Below the pieces are notes generated by a model that saw only the letters and a list, made by a program, of their open reading frames with translations, made no database searches and had not been told where the DNA came from. Made by a program: the position numbers and the translations under genes. Below are positions 43,591 through 51,830 of a stretch of 64,000 bases of DNA, in pieces. The stretch comes from Actinoplanes xinjiangensis. GTDB lineage: Bacteria > Actinomycetota > Actinomycetes > Mycobacteriales > Micromonosporaceae. Each line of letters begins with the position of its first letter. The first letter of the stretch is position 1. Location of the stretch: assembly GCF_003148685.1 (NCBI RefSeq), contig NZ_QGGR01000001.1, forward strand, positions 310,001 to 374,000, read 5' to 3'.

Positions 43591-46500
43591 ATGCGGTTCG
43601 GCATCCTGGGTCCCGTCCGGGCGGAGCGACCGGACGGGACCCCGATCCCGCTCGGTGGCCCCCGCCTGCGCGCGCTGCTCGCGATGCTGCTGCTCGACGC
43701 CGGCCGGGCGGTGCCGATCGACCGGCTGATCGACGGTCTCTACGGCGACACCCCACCGGCCGGGGCCGCCAATGCGCTCCAGTCGCAGGTGTCCCGGCTG
43801 CGGCAGTCGCTGCCGGTCGAGCTGGGCCCGGCCGGATACCGTCTGGCGGCGGCGCCCGACGACGTCGACGTCCACCGGTTCGCCGCACTCGCCGCCGACG
43901 GGCACCGGGCTCTCGCGGCCGGCGAGCCACAGCGGGCGGTCACCCTGCTGCGCGAGGCGGCGGGTCTCTGGCGGGGTGAACCCCTCGTGGACGTACGGGA
44001 CGCGCCGTTCGCGCAGGCCCAGGCAGCCCGGCTCGGCGAGCTGCGGCTCACCGCCCTGGAGAACCGGTACGACGCCGAACTCGCCCTGCCGGCCCCGCTC
44101 CCGGCCGACGCGATCACCGAACTGCGCGACCTGATCGCCGCGCACCCGCTCCGCGAACGCCCCCGCGCCCTGCTGATGCGGGCCCTCGCGGCGGAGGGCC
44201 GGCCCGCGGAGGCGCTCACCGCGTTCGAGGACGCCCGCCGCACCCTGGCCGACGAACTCGGTGCCGACCCCTCCCCCGAGCTGTCCGCCCTGCACACCGG
44301 CCTGCTGCGCCATCACCCCGGCCCCCGGCCCGGTCCGGCCCGGCACGGCGTCCCCAGCCAGCTGACCAGCTTCGTCGGACGCGACGGCGAACTGTCCCGG
44401 GTCGCGGGCGCGCTGCGTACCCGCCGCCTGGTCACCCTGCACGGACCCGGCGGCGCCGGGAAGACCCGGCTCGCCGCGGAGGCCGCGTCCCGCCACGACG
44501 GCGACGTCTGGTTCGTGGAACTCGCCGGCGCCGGCCCCGACGGTGTGCCGTCGGCCGTCCAGGCCGCCCTCGGCCTCCGCGACGTCCTCGTCAACCCGCC
44601 CGCCGCCCCCGCACACTGGCAGTCCCCGGCGGTCGCCGCACCCGGTGCCGTCGACCGGCTCGTCGCCGCCCTCGCCGACCGGCACCTCCTGCTGGTGCTG
44701 GACAACTGCGAACACGTCATCGACGCGGCCGCCGCACTCGCCGGGCGCCTGCTGGCGGGTGCTCCCGGCCTGCGGATCCTCGCCACCAGCCGGGAGCCGC
44801 TCGGCATCACCGGCGAGGCCCTCCTCCCGGTCGGCGGCCTCCCGGTCCCCCCGGAGTCCCCCGGCGCTCCCGCCGTCCTTCCCGCCGGCCCGATCCCCGG
44901 CGCCCCCGCCGTCCTTCCCACCGGCCCGATCCCCGGCGCCTCTTCTTCCGGCTCGGTCCCCGGCGCGTCTCCCCACGACCCGCTACCCGGCGCTGCTCCC
45001 TCGGGGCCGGCTCTCCCGGGCGGTCCGGAGGTCGCGGACCTCGCCGGGTTCCCGGCGGTGCGGCTCTTCCTGGACCGGGCCGCCGACGTGGTACCCGGGT
45101 TCGCCGTCACCGCCGCGAACGCCGGCGCGATCCGGCGGCTCTGCCGGACCCTCGACGGCCTGCCGCTCGCCGTCGAACTCGCGGCGGCCCGCCTGCACGC
45201 GCTGCCGGTCACCGAGATCGCCGCCCGGCTCGGCGACCGGTTCCGGCTGCTGTCCGCCGGCAGCCGCACCGCCGCCGACCGGCACCGGACGCTGCAGGCG
45301 GTCGTCGCCTGGAGCTGGGACCTGCTCACCGAACCGGAACGCGTCCTGGCCCGCCGTTTCACCGTCTTCACCGGCGGCGCGACCCTCGACGCCGTGGAGC
45401 GGATCTGCGGTTTCGGCACCCCACCCGGACCGGAACCCGCGACGGGCACCGGCCCACCGTCAGAGGCCGGAACCGCCTCCGCGACCACAGGCGCCAGGCC
45501 ACCGTCAGAGGCCGCGATCGGCTTCGCGACCACGGGCGCCAGGCCACCGTCAGAGGCCGGGACCGGCTTCGCGACCACGGGCGCCAGGCCACCGTCAGAG
45601 GCCGGGACCGGCTTCGCGACCACGGGCGCCAGGCCACGGGCGGAGGCGGCGGTGCACGTCACCGGGCTGCGGCCGGAGGTCGTCGACGTGCTCGCGGGGC
45701 TGGTCGGGAAGTCGCTGATCGAACGGGACGGGGACCGCTACCGGATGCTGGAGACCATCCGGGCGTTCTGCGCGGAGCGGCTGGCCGAGTCCGGGGAACG
45801 TGATCGATGGCACCGGGGGCACGCCGCGTACTTCCTGGAGTTCGCGGAGCGCGCTGACCCGTACCTCCGAGGTCGGGATCAGATCGTCTGGCTGGACCGC
45901 CTCGACGCCGACCGCGACAACCTGCACGCCGCGTTGCGCCGCAGCGTCGCGCACGGCGCGACCGGAACCGGGTTGCGGCTGGTCGCCGCGCTCTCGTTCT
46001 ACTGGTGGCTGCGCGGGCTGCGCAACGAGGCCGCGACCCTCTCCGGGCTCGCCCTGCGCGAGGCCGGCCCGGAGCCGCCGCCGGGACACACCGAGGAGTA
46101 CGTGCTGAGCGTGTTCAACGCGGCCCTCAGCAACCGTGCTGCCGCCGATCGCCCGGTGGCGCGCTGGGCCGACTACATGCGGACGCTGACCGCCGCGCCG
46201 GCGCACCCGTTCCTGCTGTACCTGTCGGCGATGGCGGTGGGCCCGCCCTCCGACGACCCGGGCGACATCGTCGAACTCAACCGCCGGCTGCGCGCCCAGA
46301 TCGCCGGTGACCCGTGGAGCCGGGCCCTCGGCAGCATCGGCGCCGGCTGGATGGTGCTGTTCTCCGGCGCGGATCCGGCGCTCGCCGAACCCGAGTTCCG
46401 TACCTCGCTCGACGGTTTCCGGGCTCTCGGCGACCGGTGGGGCACCATGCTCGCCCTGTCCGGCCTGGCCGAACTCGCCTCCTGGCGCGGTGACCCGGCC

Positions 46501-47268
46501 GCCGCCATCGCCCCCACCGCGGAGGCGCTGCGCCTGGCCGGTGAACTCGGCTCGGCGGTCGACGTCGCCGATCTGCTGCGCGGCCGGGCCCAGGCCCGGA
46601 TGGACACCGGCGACCTCGGGGGCGCCGCCGCCGACTTCACCCGTGCCGCCGAACAGGCCCGCGCCGCCGGCGCCCCCGAACTGCTGGCGGCCGCCCTGCT
46701 CGGGCTGGGTTCGCTGGCGCTGACCCGGGCCGTCCCGGCTCCCTCCGACCCGCCGAACGGCGGTATCGACGACCCGTCGGTGGCGGGGTCGGGCTCGCCG
46801 AACGGCAACATCGACCGGGATGCGCTGGCGGAGGCGTCGCGGTACGGCCTCGAGGCGCTCGCGGCGTGCCCGGCCGGCTGGTACAGCGCCGACGGGACCC
46901 GGATGACGATCCTGGTGATCCTGGGCCGGATCGCGGAGATGTCCGGTGACCCGGTGACCGCCGAGGCCCGCTATCGGGAGGTGTTCACCGTTCGCGGTGG
47001 GATGCTCGGGTTCCAGGTGATGGCGGAGGCACTGGACCGGCTCGCCGGGCTGGCCGTCGCCGCCGGCCGGCCGGAGCGGGCCGCCCGGCTGCTCGGTGCG
47101 GTCCAGGCTCTGGGTCTGCGTTCCGATCCGGAGGCCGCCGAACCGGCTCGGACCACCGCCGGGGCCGCGCGGGCGGTTCTCGGCCCGCAACGGTTCGCGG
47201 CGGCACTCGCCGCAGGCGCCGCCCTCACCCCGGACGAGGCCGTCAACCTGCCCCTGACCTCACCCTGA
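43591..47268 (+). CDS. AfsR/SARP-type regulator: OmpR-like HTH, BTAD, NB-ARC, TPR
   Basis: 1225 residues. DNA-binding winged helix (~10-90), bacterial transcriptional activation domain (~93-240), NB-ARC ATPase with Walker A GPGGAGKT (~286-293) and LLLVLDNCEH as Walker B, then a long TPR-like helical region (~750-1225). Large SARPs activate secondary-metabolite genes by binding heptamers at 11-bp spacing. Two low-complexity inserts interrupt the middle region: residues ~425-477 (GAPAVLP/GPIPG repeats) and ~610-687 (repeats of 15 residues, GARPPSEAGTGFATT). The redoxin promoter at 48909-48951 is the obvious nearby target. Confidence 0.9.
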   Translation: MRFGILGPVRAERPDGTPIPLGGPRLRALLAMLLLDAGRAVPIDRLIDGLYGDTPPAGAANALQSQVSRLRQSLPVELGPAGYRLAAAPDDVDVHRFAALAADGHRALAAGEPQRAVTLLREAAGLWRGEPLVDVRDAPFAQAQAARLGELRLTALENRYDAELALPAPLPADAITELRDLIAAHPLRERPRALLMRALAAEGRPAEALTAFEDARRTLADELGADPSPELSALHTGLLRHHPGPRPGPARHGVPSQLTSFVGRDGELSRVAGALRTRRLVTLHGPGGAGKTRLAAEAASRHDGDVWFVELAGAGPDGVPSAVQAALGLRDVLVNPPAAPAHWQSPAVAAPGAVDRLVAALADRHLLLVLDNCEHVIDAAAALAGRLLAGAPGLRILATSREPLGITGEALLPVGGLPVPPESPGAPAVLPAGPIPGAPAVLPTGPIPGASSSGSVPGASPHDPLPGAAPSGPALPGGPEVADLAGFPAVRLFLDRAADVVPGFAVTAANAGAIRRLCRTLDGLPLAVELAAARLHALPVTEIAARLGDRFRLLSAGSRTAADRHRTLQAVVAWSWDLLTEPERVLARRFTVFTGGATLDAVERICGFGTPPGPEPATGTGPPSEAGTASATTGARPPSEAAIGFATTGARPPSEAGTGFATTGARPPSEAGTGFATTGARPRAEAAVHVTGLRPEVVDVLAGLVGKSLIERDGDRYRMLETIRAFCAERLAESGERDRWHRGHAAYFLEFAERADPYLRGRDQIVWLDRLDADRDNLHAALRRSVAHGATGTGLRLVAALSFYWWLRGLRNEAATLSGLALREAGPEPPPGHTEEYVLSVFNAALSNRAAADRPVARWADYMRTLTAAPAHPFLLYLSAMAVGPPSDDPGDIVELNRRLRAQIAGDPWSRALGSIGAGWMVLFSGADPALAEPEFRTSLDGFRALGDRWGTMLALSGLAELASWRGDPAAAIAPTAEALRLAGELGSAVDVADLLRGRAQARMDTGDLGGAAADFTRAAEQARAAGAPELLAAALLGLGSLALTRAVPAPSDPPNGGIDDPSVAGSGSPNGNIDRDALAEASRYGLEALAACPAGWYSADGTRMTILVILGRIAEMSGDPVTAEARYREVFTVRGGMLGFQVMAEALDRLAGLAVAAGRPERAARLLGAVQALGLRSDPEAAEPARTTAGAARAVLGPQRFAAALAAGAALTPDEAVNLPLTSP
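44863..44934. repeat. 36-bp tandem repeat inside the SARP gene
   Basis: Two head-to-tail copies (44863-44898, 44899-44934) encoding GAPAVLPAGPIP and GAPAVLPTGPIP, followed by decaying PGA-rich copies to ~45020. Unit length is a multiple of three, so the frame is kept. Confidence 0.85.
45439..45650. repeat. 45-bp tandem repeat inside the SARP gene
   Basis: Units begin at 45481, 45526, 45571 and 45616 (the last partial), with a degenerate copy from 45439. Units 2 and 3 are nearly identical, which points to recent slippage or unequal crossing over. The repeat encodes a 15-residue GARPPSEAGTGFATT-type block. Confidence 0.88.
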
Positions 47269-47362
47269 AGCCGGGTTGGAGCAGCACGGCGGCACGGATC
47301 CACAGGGTTACGGCACCGGCCGCGGCGATCAGCATGAGCGGCCCTCTCGTGGACAGAGAAGA

Positions 47363-47394
47363 CCCTGCCGCCGGGTGACCACCCGGCGGCAGGG
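47363..47394. terminator. Bidirectional hairpin terminator
   Basis: Perfect 14-bp stem (47363-47376 with 47381-47394), GACC loop, between the convergent ends of the SARP gene and the Cys4 peptide gene. Confidence 0.78.
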
Positions 47395-47404
47395 CGGAAC
47401 GGGA

Positions 47405-47617
47405 TCAGGCGGCGGGGCAGCTGTACGTGACCCGGTCCGCGCAGTTGTCGTAGATGTAGGTGTACCGGTAGCGCGGGATGCGGTCCCCCGTGACGCTGCC
47501 GCGGCACCAGCCGGCCTGGACGGTCGTCCTGCGCAGCAGGATGCAGGCGGCGTCGACCTCGGCGGTCGGAGCGACGGTCGCCAGCAGGCGATCGGCGAGC
47601 TTGCCCAACATGCTCAT
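47405..47617 (-). CDS. 70-residue four-cysteine peptide (possible secreted/RiPP-type precursor)
   Basis: No family recognised with certainty. A leader-like amphipathic start (MSMLGKLADRLLATVAP) is followed by a ~46-residue part with Cys25, Cys38, Cys59 and Cys67 and a Tyr/Arg-rich section between the second and third Cys. There is no Sec signal peptide. A good ribosome binding site (AGGGAG) lies about eight bases upstream of the ATG. It follows the exporter remnant and the TlpA-like redoxin on the same strand; a redoxin would suit formation of two disulfides. Precursor-peptide status is inference. Confidence 0.62.
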   Translation of the reverse strand: MSMLGKLADRLLATVAPTAEVDAACILLRRTTVQAGWCRGSVTGDRIPRYRYTYIYDNCADRVTYSCPAA

Positions 47618-47637
47618 GTGCTCACTCCCTGGTAATC

Positions 47638-47679
47638 GCCGGCCGGTGGGTGACCGGCCGGCTGACTCTCACCCACCGG
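47638..47679 (-). promoter_or_regulatory. Two mutually exclusive hairpins between exporter remnant and peptide gene
   Basis: Hairpin A: 47638-47647 with 47653-47662 (perfect 10-bp stem, 5-base loop). Hairpin B: 47643-47653 with 47669-47679 (perfect 11-bp stem, 15-base loop). They share 47643-47653, so only one can form. Hairpin B includes the stop codon of the exporter remnant, so ribosomes finishing that frame would block it. The arrangement is attenuator-like or could protect a processed peptide mRNA. Confidence 0.55.
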
Positions 47680-48337
47680 TCGGCGGGCGAAGCTCCTCGG
47701 CATAACCGGACGCCTGCCGGGTGTAGAGGCCGGCATAGATCCCCCCGGCGACCAGGAGGGTGGCGTGGTCACCGAGTTCGGTGACCACACCGCCGGACAG
47801 CACGGCGATGGTGTCGGCGTCGCGGACGGTGCTGAGCCGGTGCGCCAGTGCGGCCACGAACCCGGCGATGGTGACCGTGGATTGGGCGATGGCCAGGCCG
47901 TTCGCGGTCACCTGCGCCGGGGTGGCGGGCCCGCCGGAGACGGCCACCTGGAGCCGGTCCTGGAAGTCCGGGTCCTCGAACCGGCCCAGGCCGCCGAACC
48001 CGCCGATCGCCCGGAACAGCTGCTCCCGCCCGGCGAGCTGGGTGCGCCGGCTCAGTTCGGCGTCGATGAACTCCCCGGCCGACGGCATCAGCGCGCCGAC
48101 CAGTCCGGCTGCAGCCAGGGCGAGCACGACGGCCAGCACCTCGGCGTCCGTACCGGCCCCGACCAGGTGGTCGAGCAGCATCTTGGTCAGCCAGGCGACG
48201 GCCACCGGGGCGAGCCCGCCGATCAGCGCGGTCCCGGCACGGGCCGCGAGCAGCCACCGCGACGCACGCCAGGCCAGCGTGAACGCCGCCCGCAGCAGGG
48301 CGACGGTGCCGTGCGCGCCGGGTTCCGGGCCGGTCAC
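47669..48337 (-). pseudogene. ABC exporter with large in-frame internal deletion
   Basis: 222 residues where a fused exporter half-transporter would have ~580-620. The N-terminal ~160 match the first part of the membrane domain ('AVAWLTKMLLDHLVG', 'GLGRFEDPDFQDRLQVAV'). The sequence then jumps, near nucleotides 47847-47857, straight to the end of the ATPase domain: the H-loop 'AHRLSTVRDADTIAVLSGG'. Spans 3-6, Walker A, the signature and Walker B are all missing. The reading frame is intact, so a protein could still be made, but it cannot hydrolyse ATP. The GTG start overlaps the redoxin stop (GTGA). Confidence 0.8.
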
Positions 48338-48855
48338 GCCACCGCCGCGATCGGCAGGTCGTCGAGGGCGACCCCGCCGGCGACGATCCGGCCGTCGGCG
48401 GCCACCACGAAGAACGACGGGAAGGCGGTGATGGCGAACGCCGAGATCAGCGGCCCGTCCGGGTCGTCGGGCACGACTCGGGCGACGGGGGTCAGCGCCG
48501 GCAGGTAGTCCGACGCCGACGCGACGCCGGACATCACGATCGCGAGCGTCCGATCCCGCCCGAAGGCCGCGGCCGCGGCGACGAAGTCCGGGAGCATGTC
48601 CCGGCAGGCGTCGCATCCGGGAGAGAAGAACCCGACGAGGGTACGGCCGGACAGCGCACTCCGGGACACCGGCCGGCCGTCGAGGTCGTGGCCGGTGAAG
48701 TCACCGATCAGCGTGCCGGGCGACAGGAACCCCGGCGTGGTGACGATCGGGTTCGCCGGGCGGGTCCGCAGCCGGCGGATGATCCCGAACGTCAGCAGCA
48801 GGTTCAGGAGGGTCAGCGCCCCGAGGAGCGCCACCAGCGCAGAGAGATGTCCCAT
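48334..48855 (-). CDS. Membrane-anchored TlpA-like thiol-disulfide redoxin
   Basis: 173 residues: one N-terminal span (~5-26) and an extracytoplasmic thioredoxin-fold domain with the active site C81-D-A-C84 ('FFSPGCDACRDML') and the cis-Pro loop 'ITAFPSFFVV'. It would oxidise, reduce or shuffle disulfides outside the cell. The ATG at 48855 has GGGGGA seven bases upstream; 48870 is the alternative. First gene of the redoxin-exporter remnant-peptide operon. Similar redoxins accompany Cys-containing peptide clusters. Confidence 0.8.
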   Translation of the reverse strand: MGHLSALVALLGALTLLNLLLTFGIIRRLRTRPANPIVTTPGFLSPGTLIGDFTGHDLDGRPVSRSALSGRTLVGFFSPGCDACRDMLPDFVAAAAAFGRDRTLAIVMSGVASASDYLPALTPVARVVPDDPDGPLISAFAITAFPSFFVVAADGRIVAGGVALDDLPIAAVA

Positions 48856-48908
48856 GTCGTCGTCCCCCATGTCGCCGCAGACCGCCGGGGTGACCGGCCG
48901 GTAGCCGA

Positions 48909-48951
48909 ACGTTAGGGACGACGGCTGTCGATACGCTCTCGATTCGCTCTC
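48909..48951 (-). promoter_or_regulatory. Probable SARP-dependent promoter of the redoxin-peptide operon
   Basis: On the minus strand: GAGAGCG (48951-48945), N4, GAGAGCG (48940-48934), N4, GACAGCC (48929-48923), 8 bases, then TAACGT (48914-48909) as -10. Heptamers at 11-bp steps with the last one 8 bp before the -10 are the textbook SARP-box geometry. It lies 39-54 bp before the redoxin start codons. Confidence 0.7.
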
Positions 48952-49030
48952 ACCGATATCGGGACGGATGGTCAGCGCCCCGTCAGCGCACGGTGCGCGC
49001 CCGGTCAGCGCGACCCGCCAGCCTGGCTCC

Positions 49031-50173
49031 ATGACATCCACGATCGTGGCCTCCGGGCTGCACAAACGTTATCGGGGCGGACAGGGTGCCACCGCTCTCG
49101 ACGGGTTCGATCTGGAGGTACCGGCCGGCATCGTGCACGGGCTGCTGGGCCCCAACGGGGCCGGGAAGACCACCGCCGTACGGGTGCTGTCCACCCTCCT
49201 CGGCTTCGACGCCGGCCGGGCGGAGGTGGCCGGCGCCGACGTCTCCCGCCAGCCCGGCCTGGTCCGCGAGCGGATCGCGCTGGCCGGTCAGTACGCGGCC
49301 GTCGACGAACTGCTCAGCGGCCGGCAGAACCTCGTCCTCTTCGGCCGCCTGCACCACCTGCGCCCCCGGGACGCCCGCACCCGCGCCGACGAACTACTCG
49401 AACGGTTCGGCCTCACCGACGCGGCCGGCCGCTCCGCGAAGGACTACTCCGGCGGCATGCGGCGGCGCCTCGACCTGGCGGCCAGCCTCATCCGCCGCCC
49501 CCAGGTGCTGTTCCTCGACGAACCCACCACCGGCCTCGACCCGCGCAGCCGCAACCAGGTGTGGGACGCCGTCCGCGGCCTGGTCGCCGACGGCACCACG
49601 GTGCTCCTCACCACCCAGTATCTGGAGGAGGCCGACCAGCTGGCCGGCCGGATCTCGGTCGTCGACGCCGGCCGGGTCGTCGCCGAGGGCAGTCCCGACG
49701 AACTCAAGTCGGCCCTCGGCGCGGACCGCCTCGAAGTCGTCATCCGCGACGGCGCCCTCCTCGGCGACGCGGCAGCCGTTCTGACCCGCATCACGGGCGC
49801 CCCGCCACACATCGACCCGGATCAGCGGCGGTTGCGCGTACCCCTGCTCAAGGACCGGGTGGAAACGCTGACCGCAACCGTCCGCGCCATGCAGGAGGCC
49901 GGAATCACCGTGGCCGACATCGGCCTGCACCGTCCCACCCTGGACGAGGCCTTCCTCCATCTGACCGCCCGCCACCCGGCCGACCGCCCACCTGCGCCGC
50001 CGGCCCCTCCGCGCCCCCCGACCGCCGCCGGGTCCACACCGCTCGCCGGGTACTCACCCTCCACTGCCTCCTCCCCCGCGCCGTCCGCGTCCTCGCCTTC
50101 GTCGTCCGCCTCTCCTTCGCAGTCCGTCTCCCCCTCGTCCTCCGCCTCTTCGTCTTCGGAGGTGGCGGCATGA
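49031..50173 (+). CDS. DrrA-type ABC exporter ATP-binding protein
   Basis: 380 residues. Walker A GPNGAGKTT (~40-48), signature 'YSGGMRRRLDLAASL', Walker B LFLDEPTTGLD. The usual DrrA C-terminal domain ends near residue 320; a Pro- then Ser-rich tail of ~55 residues (330-380) is unusual and low in complexity. It resembles the daunorubicin-resistance family, which exports drugs or lipids. The ATG at 49031 matches the family start. It overlaps the permease gene by four bases. The 176-bp gap to the redoxin gene is a shared divergent promoter region. Confidence 0.87.
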   Translation: MTSTIVASGLHKRYRGGQGATALDGFDLEVPAGIVHGLLGPNGAGKTTAVRVLSTLLGFDAGRAEVAGADVSRQPGLVRERIALAGQYAAVDELLSGRQNLVLFGRLHHLRPRDARTRADELLERFGLTDAAGRSAKDYSGGMRRRLDLAASLIRRPQVLFLDEPTTGLDPRSRNQVWDAVRGLVADGTTVLLTTQYLEEADQLAGRISVVDAGRVVAEGSPDELKSALGADRLEVVIRDGALLGDAAAVLTRITGAPPHIDPDQRRLRVPLLKDRVETLTATVRAMQEAGITVADIGLHRPTLDEAFLHLTARHPADRPPAPPAPPRPPTAAGSTPLAGYSPSTASSPAPSASSPSSSASPSQSVSPSSSASSSSEVAA

Positions 50174-50955
50174 GTGCGGCGATCGCCGATGGCCGGGTGA
50201 TGGCCGGGCGTTACCTGCGGCATGTGGTGCGGGCGCCCGAGGAGATCGTCATCTATTTCAGCCTGCCGATCATGTTCGTGCTGGTGTTCGGCTATGTGTT
50301 CGGTAGCGGCATGTCGGTGCCGGGCGGCGGCGGATATCGAGAGTTCCTGATCCCCGGCGTCTTCGTGATGACCATGCTGTACGGCATCGGCGCGACCGCC
50401 ACCGGCATCGCCGTCGACGTGGGCCGTGGCGTACTGGACCGGTTCCGGTCGATGCCGATGGCAAGATCCGCGCTGATCACCGGCCGGGTCACGGCCGACC
50501 TGGCGCGGGCTCTGCTGGAGACCTCCGTCCTCGTGGTCTGCGGCCTCCTCGTCGGCTGGCGCTGGCATCTGGGGCTCGGCAACGTCCTGGCCGCGATCGG
50601 CCTGCTCCTCCTACTGCGCCTGTCCCTGAGCTGCGTAGGCGTAGCCCTCGGCCTGTCCACCCCGAACGCGGACACCGTCTCGATGATCGTGTTCCCGCTG
50701 GCGTTCCCGCTCAGCGCCGTCTCCAATGTGTTCGTCGCCCCCGAACTGATGCCCGGCTGGCTCGGCACCGTCTCCGAGTGGAACCCGATCTCCGCGACCA
50801 CCACCGCCCTACGCGACCTGTTCGGCAACCCCGGACTCGGCTCCGACTCCTGGCCGGCCGAACACGCGCTGCTCCTGGCGGTCGCCTGGCCGGTCGCCCT
50901 GATCGCCGTCTTCGGCCCACTGTCCGTCCGCCTGTACCGCCGCCTCGGCCAATGA
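50170..50955 (+). CDS. DrrB-type ABC-2 permease
   Basis: 261 residues, six predicted spans, with 'GVLDRFRSMPMARSALITGRV' as the conserved ABC-2 loop after the second span. With the ATPase upstream it forms a two-gene exporter. Export of the product of the neighbouring peptide locus is possible but not shown. Confidence 0.88.
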   Translation: MSAAIADGRVMAGRYLRHVVRAPEEIVIYFSLPIMFVLVFGYVFGSGMSVPGGGGYREFLIPGVFVMTMLYGIGATATGIAVDVGRGVLDRFRSMPMARSALITGRVTADLARALLETSVLVVCGLLVGWRWHLGLGNVLAAIGLLLLLRLSLSCVGVALGLSTPNADTVSMIVFPLAFPLSAVSNVFVAPELMPGWLGTVSEWNPISATTTALRDLFGNPGLGSDSWPAEHALLLAVAWPVALIAVFGPLSVRLYRRLGQ

Positions 50956-50961
50956 CACTCC

Positions 50962-51005
50962 CCCGGCCCCGCCCCCGGCGCGACGTTGCCGAGGCCGGGG
51001 CCGGG
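50962..51005 (+). terminator. Hairpin terminator after the DrrB-type permease
   Basis: CCCGGCCCC (50962-50970) pairs with GGGGCCGGG (50997-51005), 26-base loop, just after the stop codon. Confidence 0.55.
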
Positions 51006-51071
51006 CCGCTCAGTCATTGCTCAGGCTCCCCTCTCGATCCCGCCCGGCGTTTGCATCGGGCACGGCACGGC

Positions 51072-51106
51072 GCGGTGCGGTGCGGTGCGGTGCGGTGCGG
51101 TGCGGT
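51072..51106. repeat. Pentanucleotide tandem repeat (GCGGT)x7
   Basis: Seven perfect head-to-tail copies of GCGGT followed by a broken one. Non-coding. Confidence 0.92.
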
Positions 51107-51476
51107 GCGTGCGGCAAGCGCCGCGTGCGTCTACTCCCGCGCGGCGTGATCAGCTGACGCGGTATTTGTTTCCGACGATGCGTCTCGGTCGACGTCTTCG
51201 GCCAGCCTGCAGGGCGCCATTGGCTGGCTGGTTGGCTCGAGATCCGGCCTGGCTCGAGAACCGGCTGGCTCGGCATCAGGCTCGACTCGACATCCGGCCA
51301 GCTCAACGTCCGGCCAGTTCAACATCCGACCCGGCTCGGCGTCCGCGGCCACGCGGCTCGGCGGCTCGGTGCGGTTCTCCTGTAAGGCGATTTACAGCTT
51401 TACCGCCGTCTCGGGTCTCCGTATCGGGGTCCTCTTGCGAATCGCCCGTGACTACACGGCGATTTCCTCTCCCACC

Positions 51477-51517
51477 CGGCGGACTTCGCTTCGGACCAGC
51501 CGGCGGATTTCGCTTCA
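51477..51517. repeat. Duplicated 17-mer at 24-bp spacing
   Basis: CCGGCGGACTTCGCTTC (51477-51493) recurs with one change at 51501-51517. Confidence 0.8.
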
Positions 51518-51830
51518 GCCTGGCGGTGGCAGGCCGGCTCGTCGTGGCGAATGCGCTGCAGGCGGGCGGGCGCGGCAACGCCCCGCCCGCCCGCAGCGTT
51601 TCCGGGACACTCGGGTGGAAGCGTCCCGGTGGGACCGCACTCCGGCCAGGCGGTCCGGATCGACCACGCCCAGGGCGGTGAGCGTGGCCACGCCTTGCCA
51701 GGCAGTGTGCGCGTCTCCTGTTACGGAAAGCCACTCCTGCCACAGCGGACAAATGATTCAAAAACCCCCGGGATTGGCATTTCTCCTGCGAAGATCAACT
51801 CGTTGACGTGATCTACAGCGGGGGTTTGCC

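Larger units (their letters stand above)
50956..51830. other. 875-bp gene-free stretch with several tandem repeats
   Basis: No reading frame here has a ribosome binding site and family-like composition. It holds a terminator hairpin (50962-51005), a GCGGT array (51072-51106), degenerate 12-16-bp repeats around CCGGCTGGCTCG/TCCGGCCAG (51221-51350), and a 24-bp-spaced duplication of a 17-mer at 51477-51493 and 51501-51517. A 9-bp inverted repeat (AAACCCCCG 51762-51770, CGGGGGTTT 51819-51827) flanks the start region of the next gene. AT content rises near 51360-51480 and 51720-51830. Confidence 0.6.

Noticed and set aside
51369..51806. Frame of 145 codons in the gene-free stretch
   Set aside because: No ribosome binding site, composition follows local repeats, and no domain pattern is visible.
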